Of a stretch of 35,171 nt of DNA, positions 1 through 8,617 are shown piece by piece (within the stretch, counting starts at the first letter, position 1; each line of letters opens with the position of its first letter). The notes beneath the pieces are model-generated. The model did no database searches. It was not told the DNA's origin and saw nothing but the letters and a program-made list of their open reading frames with translations. The stretch spans positions 1-35,171 of the forward strand of contig LJUQ01000014.1 of NCBI GenBank assembly GCA_001304505.1. Direction: 5' to 3'. The stretch is from Bacteroides sp. SM23_62_1 (lineage in GTDB: Bacteria; Bacteroidota; Bacteroidia; Bacteroidales; SM23-62). The position numbers and the translations under genes are program-made.

Positions 1-1917
1 ACTGAGAAATATGCGGGCAGTCTCGGAGATCCGGCAAGAATGGCCATGAACTTTGCCGGTGTTATGGGTGGCGCAGATCAGGTTAATGACATCATTATCA
101 GGGGAAATTCGCCGCTGGGGCTTTTATGGAGACTGGAAGGAATCAATATACCGAATCCCAATCATTTTGGGTCCATTGGTTCATCGGGAGGGCCAATCAG
201 CATGCTAAACAATAATGTACTGAGTAATTCAGATTTTTATACCGGAGCATTCCCTGCCGAGTTTGGAAATGCGATGTCAGGTGTTTTTGATTTGAGGTTA
301 CGGAGTGGAAATAACCGGACCAGGGAATATACTGTGCAGGCAGGCTTCAATGGATTTGAGATTGGAGTTGAAGGCCCTATGCTGAAAAACCGCGAGGATG
401 CATCATATTTAGCACATTATCGATATTCTACCCTGGCTTTACTCCATCTGGCAGGTCTCAATATTGGTGTCAGAGCCATTCCATTCTACCAGGACCTCTC
501 ATTTAAAATTGATCTTCCCGGTAGAAAAGCAGGTAAGTGGTCTCTCTTCGGCCTGGGAGGAGAAAATCATATTACCCTCGAAGAAAATGAAAATGACAGA
601 AAAAGTGTGACAAAGATTACCACTACAACAGGAGTACTTGGATTATCACATATTTATTTTATTAATCCTTCCCTCAGACTTAAAAGCAGTATTGCATTAA
701 CCATTGCAAGGGACCATGAAACGGATAGCCTGAACAGAAATGGTTCACTGGATGAATTTTACTGGGATCGTTATCTGGAAGGCAAGTTTGTCTTAGCAAC
801 AGAGGTCAGGAAAAAATTCAGTGCCAATAACCTTGCTTTTGCCGGAATTAATTTCGATCTAATCGGGCTGGACTATCGTGATAGTATTTTTTCTCCTGAA
901 ATGAATGATTATTATCACTCACTGGAGATCAAAAACAGTATGATGCTTATTCAGTCCTATATCCAGTGGAAGCACCGGTTTTCTGATGATTTCTCATTCA
1001 TAGCAGGACTGCATCACCAGCAGATCTCACTTGACCAACAATTTGTCATTGAACCCCGGATAAGCCTCAGCTGGGATCTGAATCAGAAAGAGTCATTCAG
1101 CATCGGGTATGGCCTGCATAGCCAGATGCAGCAAAGGACAGTATATTTTGAAAAGATACTGATTGATACAACCAACCGGATTTATGATCAGACCAACAGG
1201 GATCTCGGATTTTCCCGAAGTCATCACATGGTGTTTAGTTTTAAACATTCGTTTAATCCTGACCTGAGAATCAAAACGGAGGCTTATTACCAGTGGTTGT
1301 TTGATATTCCTGTAAAAAGATACTCATCCTGGATCTCCATGATCAATTACGGAAGCAGTTTCATTTATGGCGATTATGATAGCCTCGTTAATGAAGGAAC
1401 CGGACGAAACATCGGAATCGAACTGACATTCGAACACTTCTTTTCAAAAAAATATTACTGGCTTGCCACACTGTCACTATTTGATTCAAAATATAAAGCC
1501 AGTGATGGTAAAATCAGGAATACAGCATACAATGGGAATTTTATTCTGAATCTTCTCGGAGGGTATGAATGGTCCCTGACACGTCAAAACACCCTTTCAG
1601 CAGATTTAAAGGCTATCTGGGCAGGTGGATTACGAAGCATCCCAATTGATCTTGAAGCATCACGGGAAGCGGGAAGGACCATTTATGATTATTCCAGGGT
1701 TTATCAAAAAAGATATGATGATTATTACAGGATAGACCTGAGGATATCCCTGAGGATCAACAGGCCCAAGACGGGACATCTGGTTGCCCTGGATATACAG
1801 AATATGACAAACCGGAAAAACCGTTTCCTCGAGGAATATAATCCCGATACTGACCGGGTTGAACAGGTGTACCAGATCGGGATATTACCAATTATTTTGT
1901 GGAGGTTATATTTTTAA
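1..1917 (+). CDS. TonB-dependent receptor, 5'-truncated by window edge
   Basis: This is an outer-membrane TonB-dependent transporter missing its N-terminus. The reading frame is open from base 1, and the residues before the first Met (TEKYAGSLGDPAR) continue the family pattern, so the Met at base 40 is internal. The visible start lies in the plug domain: 'NDIIIRGNSPLGLLWRLEG' then 'IPNPNHF' is the typical plug signature of Bacteroidota receptors. The remainder alternates aromatic and polar residues in amphipathic strands, as expected for a 22-strand barrel, and ends in '...LWRLYF' with a terminal Phe typical of outer-membrane proteins. The signal peptide and any carboxypeptidase-like N-terminal domain lie outside the window. 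The substrate cannot be told. No SusD-like partner follows; the next gene is convergent, so this is not a canonical SusC/SusD pair. About 638 residues are visible. Confidence 0.93.
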   Translation, partial: TEKYAGSLGDPARMAMNFAGVMGGADQVNDIIIRGNSPLGLLWRLEGINIPNPNHFGSIGSSGGPISMLNNNVLSNSDFYTGAFPAEFGNAMSGVFDLRLRSGNNRTREYTVQAGFNGFEIGVEGPMLKNREDASYLAHYRYSTLALLHLAGLNIGVRAIPFYQDLSFKIDLPGRKAGKWSLFGLGGENHITLEENENDRKSVTKITTTTGVLGLSHIYFINPSLRLKSSIALTIARDHETDSLNRNGSLDEFYWDRYLEGKFVLATEVRKKFSANNLAFAGINFDLIGLDYRDSIFSPEMNDYYHSLEIKNSMMLIQSYIQWKHRFSDDFSFIAGLHHQQISLDQQFVIEPRISLSWDLNQKESFSIGYGLHSQMQQRTVYFEKILIDTTNRIYDQTNRDLGFSRSHHMVFSFKHSFNPDLRIKTEAYYQWLFDIPVKRYSSWISMINYGSSFIYGDYDSLVNEGTGRNIGIELTFEHFFSKKYYWLATLSLFDSKYKASDGKIRNTAYNGNFILNLLGGYEWSLTRQNTLSADLKAIWAGGLRSIPIDLEASREAGRTIYDYSRVYQKRYDDYYRIDLRISLRINRPKTGHLVALDIQNMTNRKNRFLEEYNPDTDRVEQVYQIGILPIILWRLYF

Positions 1918-1926
1918 ATACGCATT

Positions 1927-2083
1927 CAGGGGCTGCGTCACAACTGATTTTTCACGCAAAGAGGGCAAAGAAAACACCAAGTTCGCAAAAAACATATTAT
2001 TGTTAATCAGGGCTTTGCGATCTTTGCGACAATTTTGCGAACTTTGCGAGAAGCCTTTTAATGAAGTTGTGACACACCTCCAG
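1927..2083. repeat. 157-bp inverted-repeat element, copy 1
   Basis: Starting 9 bp after the receptor stop is an element whose ends are imperfect inverted repeats: left core GTCACAACT at 1937-1945, right core AGTTGTGAC at 2065-2073, with weaker pairing out to 1927 and 2083. The interior starts with 'TTTCACGCAAAG' and ends with a cluster of TTTGCGA motifs at about 2015-2050. A second copy with the same architecture and orientation lies at 26618-26772. It has no coding capacity; short ORFs across it are accidental. It resembles a MITE or the dispersed CGCAAAG/TTTGCG intergenic repeats I associate with Bacteroidota genomes. Confidence 0.75.
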
Positions 2084-2137
2084 TGAACATAACACATTTG
2101 AAGGCCTTTGAATTCAATTTATGGAGTCATCCGGTCA

Positions 2138-3796
2138 TTATTTAAATAATTCCGGGTGCTGGTCGTCCCATTCCGTTGCATCCTGGTATGCTTTTGCCAC
2201 TGCAAGAATGGTGGCTTCATCAAAAAGGTTCCCAAGTAAACTGATACTTGTTGGATGTCCCTTTTCATCGAAACCGTTTGGCATGACCACACAGGGATGA
2301 CCTGTCAGGTTTGTTATTAGTAGCTGGTTACCTCCAAAGGAGGAGCTGATAATTACATCATACTGGCTGAACAGGCTGTGAAGTTCCTCTATAAGCAAAT
2401 ACCTGAGGCGGTTGGCCTGTATATATTCCGTTGCGGGGATGAATCTTGCCTGCCGGAAATAATTAGGCCAGGCTTCTTTTTTCTGGAGAACAAGTTCATC
2501 ATCCCGGTTACTGCGGGTCAGTTCATCAAAAGCCGCTGATGTCTCAGCCCATAAAATAATACTGAGAGCACGCACAGGTATTGAATCCGGCAATAGTACA
2601 GGCATCAGTTCCGCTCCCAATGACCTGAATGTCTCCAATGTAATGCTGTCATTTACACGGTTGGGGTAATCTCGCTGAAACGTGTCTTTCAGGTAACCGA
2701 TTCTAAGGGTACCGGGATGTATTCCAGGAGAGTAGTTAAAAGCCGCATAAATTGTAGATGGGTCTCTTTCATCGAAACCATGAATGGAATGAAACACCAG
2801 TGCACAGTCCTCGGCACTCCTGCAGATCGGGCCGACTTTATCCATGGTCCAGCTCAGGGCCATGGCACCATACCTGCTTACCCTGCCAAATGTAGGCCGC
2901 AATCCTGTCGTTCCGCATCGGTTGGACGGTGATACGATAGATCCCCATGTTTCAGTTCCTATTGCGAATGGCACCAGTCCGGCTGCAGTGGCTGAGGCAG
3001 AGCCTGCGGATGAACCACTTGACCCCTGGTTAAGATCCCATGGATTCTTTGTCTGTCCACCGAACCACACATCATCCATGGCTAAAGCTCCAAGGGTCAA
3101 TTTTGCTACCAGGACGGCCCCTGCTTCTTCGAGCTTTTTGATGACAGTTGCTGTCTCATTGATCACCTGGTCCTTATATGGCATAGCTCCCCATGTGGTG
3201 GGGTAACCAGGAAGGCTGAACAGGTCTTTGATACCATATGGAATACCGTGTAAAGGACCTCTGTATATTCCTCTGGCTATTTCCTCATCAGCTTTTCTTG
3301 CCTGCTGATAAGCAAGATCTTCAGTTATTGTAATAACACATTGTAAGGTGTCTCCATATGTTTTAAGCCTTTCAAGGCAAAGAGTGGTTAATGTAAATGA
3401 GGATAGTTTCTTTTGCCTTATTAAAACAGATAATTCAGCAACACTGAAGAAAGCAAGATCATTCATGTCTTCAGGCAGTTCAACTTTTTGTGGCAGATCC
3501 CAGTGAATAACCTCCTGCTTCTGTGCCGGAGTAAATCCCCGGGGGAGGGGATTGAATAAAAGGGCAGGAGGGATGTCATTACTTAAAGGATAATTATGAA
3601 TGGCAGAATAATCCCGTAGAGCATCATTTAATCCATCCAGCATCGAATCACGTTCTGCCTCGTTGAATTCCAATCCTGTCATCTTTTCAGCTGAAACGAT
3701 GTCTTTAGAAGAAATTGTTACAGATCCTTCTTTATTGTTACATGAAAGTAATAACAAAACTGAAATGAAAGGGATGATTAGTATTATGTATCTCAT
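2138..3796 (-). CDS. Amidase-signature family hydrolase, predicted lipoprotein
   Basis: A member of the amidase signature family (GatA/fatty-acid amide hydrolase fold), which hydrolyses carboxamides. The Ser-cisSer-Lys triad can be placed from the ATG at 3796: Lys190 in 'GIPYGIKDLFSLPG', cis-Ser about 262 in 'GSSGSSAGSAS', nucleophile Ser286 in 'GTETWGSIVSPS'. The spacing of 24 residues between the two serines matches the family. The usual 'GGS' before the nucleophile is 'WGS' here. The N-terminus 'MRYIILIIPF' leads to a lipobox-like 'LLLLSC', so the protein is probably a lipoprotein acting in the periplasm or at the outer membrane. The open frame extends to a TTG at 3820, but the ATG at 3796 gives the normal short lipoprotein leader. 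At about 552 residues it is longer than GatA because of an N-terminal region of about 110 residues. It lies 183 bp downstream of the GH20 gene on the same strand. Substrate unknown. Confidence 0.9.
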   Translation of the reverse strand: MRYIILIIPFISVLLLLSCNNKEGSVTISSKDIVSAEKMTGLEFNEAERDSMLDGLNDALRDYSAIHNYPLSNDIPPALLFNPLPRGFTPAQKQEVIHWDLPQKVELPEDMNDLAFFSVAELSVLIRQKKLSSFTLTTLCLERLKTYGDTLQCVITITEDLAYQQARKADEEIARGIYRGPLHGIPYGIKDLFSLPGYPTTWGAMPYKDQVINETATVIKKLEEAGAVLVAKLTLGALAMDDVWFGGQTKNPWDLNQGSSGSSAGSASATAAGLVPFAIGTETWGSIVSPSNRCGTTGLRPTFGRVSRYGAMALSWTMDKVGPICRSAEDCALVFHSIHGFDERDPSTIYAAFNYSPGIHPGTLRIGYLKDTFQRDYPNRVNDSITLETFRSLGAELMPVLLPDSIPVRALSIILWAETSAAFDELTRSNRDDELVLQKKEAWPNYFRQARFIPATEYIQANRLRYLLIEELHSLFSQYDVIISSSFGGNQLLITNLTGHPCVVMPNGFDEKGHPTSISLLGNLFDEATILAVAKAYQDATEWDDQHPELFK

Positions 3797-3877
3797 AGCT
3801 TGTTTAAATAGATAATTCAATAGATAATTCAGTCGCTTTGCTCCTTCGGGATAACTTGTTTCAATCTAAGGTTGAAT

Positions 3878-3910
3878 ACTCATCCAATGATTCAAAGTCA
3901 TCGGATGAGT
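3878..3910. repeat. 33-nt hairpin family, copy 1
   Basis: Left arm ACTCATCCAATGATT, loop CAA, right arm AGTCATCGGATGAGT. Thirteen of 15 positions pair and one more is a G-T wobble. It sits between the end of the GH20 gene and the start of the amidase gene, both leftward. No U-tract follows. It belongs to the dispersed 33-nt family described in the findings. Confidence 0.8.
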
Positions 3911-3979
3911 GATCTCACAATCATCACCAACCCCCACCCGGTATTTTTCTTTCTTAGCCTCAGCCTTCTTATCCCGTTA

Positions 3980-5623
3980 TCATTCATCCAGAGGCCGGTA
4001 ATTCCACCCCATCGTTTCATACCTCTTCACCTGGGTATTCAGCCTTGCCCTGAAGTCTTCCCAATCACGTATTTCTTTTGGTGACCAGGCTATTTCCGAT
4101 AACGCGCATAATCTTGGCAGAAGCATATATTCAACACCCTCTGTTGTTGATATATATTCAGTCCAGACATTTGCCTGAACCCCAAGAATGTGTTTTGTCT
4201 CCTCTTCGGATAATTCAGCAGGGGTAGGTTCGAAAGCGTATACAGTATCAACAGGTAAGTAACCACCAATTGCAAGTGGTTCCTGTTCCCTGTTCTGTGA
4301 CTGGTAATAATCAAAATAACAGTGTGTTGTCGGAGACATAATGACGTCGTGCCCCTCTCTGGCAGCTTCGATACCTCCGCTAATCCCTCTCCATGACATC
4401 ACCGTAGCATTGGGTGCAAGTCCACCCTCCAGGATTTCGTCCCATCCAATAAGATTTTTACCCTTACTGTTGATGAATTTTTCAATTCGTTTTATGAAAT
4501 AGCTCTGTAATTCATCTTCATTTTGCAATCCAAGATCTTTTATCTGTTGCTGGATCCTTTTGCTGGCTTCCCACTGGTCTTTTCTTGCTTCATCGCCTCC
4601 GATATGAATATATTGTGAAGGGAAAAGGTCAATGACTTCAGACAACACATTCTCAAGGAACTCAAAGGTTTCGTCTTCAACGTTGTAGATATATGGTGAT
4701 ATACCCCAGGTGGTTCTTACACTTACTTTTTCACCTGTACATCCAAGCTCAGGGTATGCAGCAATGGCTGCCTGTGCATGCCCTGGCATTTCAATCTCGG
4801 GGATAACAGTGATATAGCGGTTGGCTGCATACTGGATAACATCCCTGATCTCATCCTGGGTGTAAAACCCTCCATGCCTGATTCCATCAAACTGAACCGG
4901 TGTATTCCGCCTGGGCCGGCCAATAACTGTTTCATCCCTCCATGCTCCAACCTCTGTTAACAACGGGTATTTATTAATTTCTATTCTCCAGCCCTGGTCT
5001 TCCGTCAGATGCCAGTGAAACATATTCAATTTATGGCGGGCAAGGATATCAATATATTTCTTGACAAATTCAACTGAAAAAAAATGCCGGCAGACATCCA
5101 GGTGGGCACCACGCCATTTGTACCTTGGCTTATCCATAATTTCGACTGCCGGAATAGCTAGTGTGTTTTCAACCTGGTTTGTAGGGAATAGCTGCCAGAG
5201 TGTTATGATCCCGTAAAACAATCCATTTGGCTGGCCGGCAGTTATCTGAACACCCTTTTTGCTGCTTTTCAGATTATAACCCTCCTGGCCGAGATCAGGG
5301 AAATCACCTGTCTGAAGAGAAATACAATTTGCTCCTGCATTGTCCAGCTCAATAAGGCTTAGATAAAATCCAGCATATTCATTTACCAGCTCATTCAGGT
5401 ATTCACCGATTTTCCGGATCTCAGAATTTTCGCCCGGATAGGCAATCTGTGTCTGAGGCGTGATGGTGAACTGTCCTTTGCCGATCAGCATGGAGACAGG
5501 TGCAGGAATGATGGATGGGAATTCTGAGACGGTCTTATTTTCTTGTGTGCATTTGTTGAATAATAAGACAAACATGCATAAAAGCAATGTTTTAATAAAG
5601 AAACTATAACCGGATGTTTTCAT
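3980..5623 (-). CDS. GH20 beta-N-acetylhexosaminidase, predicted lipoprotein
   Basis: Glycoside hydrolase family 20 exo-beta-N-acetylglucosaminidase/hexosaminidase. It removes terminal GlcNAc or GalNAc by substrate-assisted catalysis. The hallmark Asp-Glu pair is in 'HIGGDEARKDQW' (Asp344, Glu345 from the ATG at 5623). Supporting motifs are 'HLDVCRHFF', 'HWHLTEDQGWRIEI', 'EIEMPGHAQAAIAAYPELGC' and 'VMSWRG'. The GH20b-like N-terminal domain covers roughly residues 30-145 and the TIM barrel roughly 155-520. The leader 'MKTSGYSFFIKTLLLCMF' ends at 'LLFNKC', a lipobox-like Cys. An ATG seven codons upstream (5644) is possible but the shorter start gives a more normal leader. The full length of about 547 residues is typical. 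It lies upstream of the amidase on the same strand, with a 33-nt hairpin between them. A role in N-glycan, chitin or peptidoglycan fragment degradation is inference. Confidence 0.95.
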   Translation of the reverse strand: MKTSGYSFFIKTLLLCMFVLLFNKCTQENKTVSEFPSIIPAPVSMLIGKGQFTITPQTQIAYPGENSEIRKIGEYLNELVNEYAGFYLSLIELDNAGANCISLQTGDFPDLGQEGYNLKSSKKGVQITAGQPNGLFYGIITLWQLFPTNQVENTLAIPAVEIMDKPRYKWRGAHLDVCRHFFSVEFVKKYIDILARHKLNMFHWHLTEDQGWRIEINKYPLLTEVGAWRDETVIGRPRRNTPVQFDGIRHGGFYTQDEIRDVIQYAANRYITVIPEIEMPGHAQAAIAAYPELGCTGEKVSVRTTWGISPYIYNVEDETFEFLENVLSEVIDLFPSQYIHIGGDEARKDQWEASKRIQQQIKDLGLQNEDELQSYFIKRIEKFINSKGKNLIGWDEILEGGLAPNATVMSWRGISGGIEAAREGHDVIMSPTTHCYFDYYQSQNREQEPLAIGGYLPVDTVYAFEPTPAELSEEETKHILGVQANVWTEYISTTEGVEYMLLPRLCALSEIAWSPKEIRDWEDFRARLNTQVKRYETMGWNYRPLDE

Positions 5624-5759
5624 AGCGGATAATTTTAATTTCAATATCTTTGGTTTTTAGGACATGATCTTCATCAAAATTAATTTATTATTCATTTCAT
5701 CTAAGGTAATTCAAAAAATAATATATTTAAATTCTCACGGATAATTAAACTGCACCATT

Positions 5760-6473
5760 ATGCCACAAGAAAAACAAACTAACCCAAAAACAACAACCAG
5801 AAAAAAGACTGGAAGGACCGGAAAAAGGACCGGACCCGGAAGACCCAGGACTAAAACGAAAGCAGGTACAATCAGAGGAGATGTTACTGCAGTTGCCAGG
5901 ACCGGGACAGTCACGAAAAAGACTGGAACATCGATAAGAAGTAAAAGGAAGGGACCGGGAAGGAAACCTGTTGTAACACGAAAAACTTCCCGGGTAACTA
6001 CCAAACCTGATGTTAGGGATATCCCAACCAGTCAGCAGACCGGGAAGAAAAAACCTTCTACCACAACCGGGCAAAAAAGAAGAACCAGAGGGAGAACTGT
6101 TAGAAAAACCAAAATTACCAGGCCAGATACCAGATTAATCCCTGAAAAACCAGTTGACGAAATGGATAAAGCTATCGTATCTATGGCAACACCCGAAACG
6201 GATCCGTTAAAATTATCACAAATGAATAAAAAACCTGAAAGCAAAATATCTGCAGTACGGAAGAAAAAGGTTGAAAAAAAGATAAAGCAGAATAAAAGAA
6301 CACTTAAAAAAGCAAAGAAAAAGCAGGAACAAATATTAAAAGAAATAAAGAAAGCAAAGGCTAAAAAAGCTGGCAAAAAAAAGATCAGGAAGCTGAAAAC
6401 TCAGTCAGCAAAAGCAGTAAAGAAAGTGAGAAAAAGTAAAAAGGCTCTGAAAAAACTTAATAAGAAATACTAA
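5760..6473 (+). CDS. Highly basic Lys/Arg/Thr-rich protein with AT-hook-like motifs (histone H1-like)
   Basis: A 237-residue, extremely basic, low-complexity protein. The first about 120 residues are rich in Thr, Arg, Lys, Gly and Pro and carry AT-hook-like cores: 'GPGRPRTK' (about 25-32), 'KGPGRKPV' (about 65-72) and a looser 'RTRGRTVRK'. A short neutral linker (about 125-165) follows. Residues about 170-237 are almost entirely Lys with Ala, Gln, Ile and Leu, as in histone H1 tails, and are likely helical. AT-hooks contact the minor groove of AT-rich DNA, so a nucleoid-associated role is the leading inference; binding of another polyanion (RNA, polyphosphate) is the alternative. It is followed after 40 bp by a CHAD gene on the same strand, probably co-transcribed. 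Codon bias toward AAA/AGA reflects composition, so homology searches will give spurious basic hits. Confidence 0.8.
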   Translation: MPQEKQTNPKTTTRKKTGRTGKRTGPGRPRTKTKAGTIRGDVTAVARTGTVTKKTGTSIRSKRKGPGRKPVVTRKTSRVTTKPDVRDIPTSQQTGKKKPSTTTGQKRRTRGRTVRKTKITRPDTRLIPEKPVDEMDKAIVSMATPETDPLKLSQMNKKPESKISAVRKKKVEKKIKQNKRTLKKAKKKQEQILKEIKKAKAKKAGKKKIRKLKTQSAKAVKKVRKSKKALKKLNKKY

Positions 6474-6513
6474 TTGATTATATTGTATATTCTCAGATAA
6501 CCATCACCTGCTG

Positions 6514-7380
6514 GTGAGAGAATTTTACAAGGTGAAAAAGGAGTTATTTGTAAAATATATAAATCGGCTTGTTAGAGAATACAATAAACAGTTCAGAATG
6601 GCACAAAAAGGTGCCAAGGAGGAGCCTGTTCATGATCTCAGGGTACTCATCAAACGGTTTAATGCGTTATTCGTTTTCCTTGATGAGGCCGGGATCTACA
6701 AAAGCAATTCACAATCTTTCTTTATTCAGCTCAGACAATTCTTCAAATCTGCCGGGAATCTCAGGGATATCCAGGTCCATGAATCTCTTATCGGGAAATA
6801 CGGTAATCTGAACGATGCAAGTCTGGCAGGTTATAAACAATACCTGGAAGGAAAAGAGAAAACTTCCAGATCATATTTTTTAATAAAGTCATTAAACTAT
6901 CCCAAAAAGGAGCAGATTCAGGTCAAAAATGATATTATAAAAGCTGTAAAATCATTCAAACAGGAAACACTGACCTTGCAGACCACCAATTTTATCATGA
7001 AAAGGTTGAAACTTATCGAGAAATACCTTTTCCGAACCGATATCAACCAATATCTGCATAAAATCCGGCAAACCTTAAAACAGTTACGTTTTTTCATTGA
7101 GATGATGCAGAGTTGCACAGATCCCAATCCTATGGAGGAGGTTGACTTCAATGAAATCAAAGAGATCGAAAGTATTCTGGGTAACTGGAATGACTGTTCT
7201 GTTCTTTGTGGGGACCTGAAACGTTACCGGAAATATATGCGAATGTTAAATGGTGGCCCCTCAGATCCCGGTATTTCAGAACTTTTGGGATGTATTCAGC
7301 AAGATATGCAGAAGAAGGTAATGGATGTCAGGCCACGTCTTTTAAAACTTGCTTATCACCTGAAGTATATGATGCTTTAA
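6514..7380 (+). CDS. CHAD domain-containing protein
   Basis: The CHAD fold is an all-helical domain with conserved histidines and basic residues; known members bind inorganic polyphosphate and some associate with polyphosphate granules. The two hallmark segments are visible: 'EPVHDLRVLIKRFNALF' with His40, and 'LHKIRQTLKQLRFF' with His182. These mark the two helical repeats over a 288-residue protein, close to a stand-alone CHAD. No CYTH or Nudix domain is attached. The start is uncertain: the frame offers GTG codons at 6514 and 6532 and no ATG nearby. It lies 40 bp after the histone-like gene. Both products are expected to be cytoplasmic and to handle polyanions, which suggests a functional pair (inference). 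Confidence 0.88.
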   Translation: MREFYKVKKELFVKYINRLVREYNKQFRMAQKGAKEEPVHDLRVLIKRFNALFVFLDEAGIYKSNSQSFFIQLRQFFKSAGNLRDIQVHESLIGKYGNLNDASLAGYKQYLEGKEKTSRSYFLIKSLNYPKKEQIQVKNDIIKAVKSFKQETLTLQTTNFIMKRLKLIEKYLFRTDINQYLHKIRQTLKQLRFFIEMMQSCTDPNPMEEVDFNEIKEIESILGNWNDCSVLCGDLKRYRKYMRMLNGGPSDPGISELLGCIQQDMQKKVMDVRPRLLKLAYHLKYMML

Positions 7381-7473
7381 TACTTTCCGGGCACCCGGGA
7401 TTGTATGTTTTGTATGGATGTCTGGAGAAAAATGATCCAGGTATCTGAAAGCTGATTATTGATAAAATACTAT

Positions 7474-8289
7474 TTAAAGTTCAGATAACGTCAGTACCCT
7501 GCCCACTCCCAGATCGACAAAATGATCACCGTAACTGTCCCTGAAAATCTCAAGCGTTTTATCACCGCTGCAATGGGTCGGTGCAGCATATTTAATACCC
7601 AGATCCTTGAATATCTTTATAATTTCATTAATTTCATTTTCACCCGTGCGTACCAGATGAAATCCACCCATTGCTATCAGGAGCTCACCACTGGATAATT
7701 CAGCCGATTTCCTGACGATATCAGCAATGCCGGGATGAGCACAGCCGGTTATGACAATTGACCCTTTTTCAGTATCAATGATGAGTGATTGTTCAATGAT
7801 TTCAACACCCATTTCTCCGGTAGTCCGCACACTTTCTATTATTTCCACAGGCCCGCTGACTTCTGTTATCTCTGCTCCTTTATCCTTGATCATTTTCTTG
7901 AAATCTGCGGGAAAGGAAACGGGTAAATATACTTTCACCTTATTATTCCTTTCAAGGAACATTTTCATTCCTCCAGTATGGTCCTGATGGATATGTGAAA
8001 AAACAACAATATCAACATCTGCAGGATCTTTTTCCATTTTTTCCATATTGGATAATAATGTTTTACCATTGGTTCCGGTATCAAAAAGAATAGTCTTTTC
8101 AAGACCCTCGATCAGACAGGCAAATCCCCAGTCACTTTCAAGCTCCTGATTATAAGTATAATTGTCATAAAGAATAGTTAGAATAATATCAGAAGAAGTT
8201 TTGTTCATATCTGAATATTTTAAAGATTCAGAAGACAGGAAAATACATCCTAATAAAACCAGGACTGCACTTAATAACTTTTGGTTCAT
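7474..8289 (-). CDS. Exported metallo-beta-lactamase-fold hydrolase
   Basis: MBL-fold metallohydrolase of the type annotated as 7,8-dihydropterin-6-yl-methyl-aminobenzene phosphate synthase-like (COG1237). The metal-binding motif is 'SHIHQDHTGG' with His99, His101, Asp103 and His104. Further ligands are in 'ITGCAHPGI' and 'APTHCSGD'. 'LFDTGTNGKTLL' is the usual strand before the motif. The N-terminus 'MNQKLLSAVLVLLGCIFLSS' is a signal peptide, possibly a lipoprotein one with Cys15, so it acts outside the cytoplasm; this argues against a folate-type biosynthetic role for this copy. At 271 residues it has family length. It is transcribed toward the CHAD gene (convergent). The substrate is unknown, and the family name should not be read as its reaction. 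Confidence 0.9.
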   Translation of the reverse strand: MNQKLLSAVLVLLGCIFLSSESLKYSDMNKTSSDIILTILYDNYTYNQELESDWGFACLIEGLEKTILFDTGTNGKTLLSNMEKMEKDPADVDIVVFSHIHQDHTGGMKMFLERNNKVKVYLPVSFPADFKKMIKDKGAEITEVSGPVEIIESVRTTGEMGVEIIEQSLIIDTEKGSIVITGCAHPGIADIVRKSAELSSGELLIAMGGFHLVRTGENEINEIIKIFKDLGIKYAAPTHCSGDKTLEIFRDSYGDHFVDLGVGRVLTLSEL

Positions 8290-8394
8290 GATTGATGATT
8301 TTAATAAAACACTCTAATACTCTTTTAAAGTTAATAGTTATTGTAAGAATAACAAAATTTGTAAGATTGGCAGATTATTCCTTATCAGCTATTT

Positions 8395-8427
8395 ACTCAT
8401 CGGATAACTTGAAGTCATCGGATAAGT
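8395..8427. repeat. 33-nt hairpin family, copy 2 (degenerate)
   Basis: Left arm ACTCATCGGATAACT, loop TGA, right arm AGTCATCGGATAAGT. Twelve of 15 positions pair. The overall length and the outer ACT/AGT ends match the other copies exactly. Confidence 0.65.
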
Positions 8428-8479
8428 TGCGGTAATCGGAATAGTTGACCGGTAAAAGGATAGGATTAAAAGGTTACAT

Positions 8480-8513
8480 ACTCATCGGATGAGTTATCCA
8501 TTAGAAGGATAAC
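8480..8513. repeat. Partial repeat palindrome plus small hairpin
   Basis: ACTCATCGGATGAGT (8480-8494) is palindromic except at its centre and looks like the outer ends of a 33-nt unit joined directly. Immediately overlapping is a perfect 7-bp hairpin, GTTATCC (8493-8499) and GGATAAC (8507-8513), with a 7-nt loop. A terminator role for the leftward kinase gene is possible, but there is no clear U-tract. Confidence 0.5.
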
Positions 8514-8617
8514 GTTAAATAAGGTAATCAAAGAAATAAATAAGCAGTTGCCATTTTAATGGATCTTCAGGGATTGAGGATGTACAGCTATCAAAATGGC
8601 TGCAATGGAAGTGGCTC

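Larger units (their letters stand above)
8290..8617. other. 328-bp intergenic region with hairpin repeats
   Basis: This gap lies downstream of the five-PAS kinase and upstream of the MBL-fold gene, both leftward, and contains no supportable ORF. It holds one 33-nt family hairpin (8395-8427), a related palindrome and a second small hairpin (8480-8513). Between them, 'ATCGGAATAGTTGACCGG' looks like further decayed repeat sequence. Confidence 0.6.

Noticed and set aside
1-1917. SusC of a polysaccharide utilisation locus
   Set aside because: No SusD-like gene follows, and the plug sequence is of the non-SusC receptor type; GH20 and sulfatase genes in the window are not arranged as a classical locus.
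1859-2097. Short ORFs on both strands after the receptor stop
   Set aside because: They overlap the receptor end and the 157-bp inverted-repeat element; their translations are just repeat sequence with no family resemblance.
3797-3820. N-terminal extension of the amidase to a TTG codon
   Set aside because: The ATG at 3796 gives a compact lipoprotein leader; the extra eight residues precede it without purpose.
5735-6376. Long antisense ORFs opposite the basic protein
   Set aside because: They result from the Lys/Arg/Thr-rich codon composition, which leaves the opposite strand free of stops; translations are Phe/Leu/Val low-complexity.
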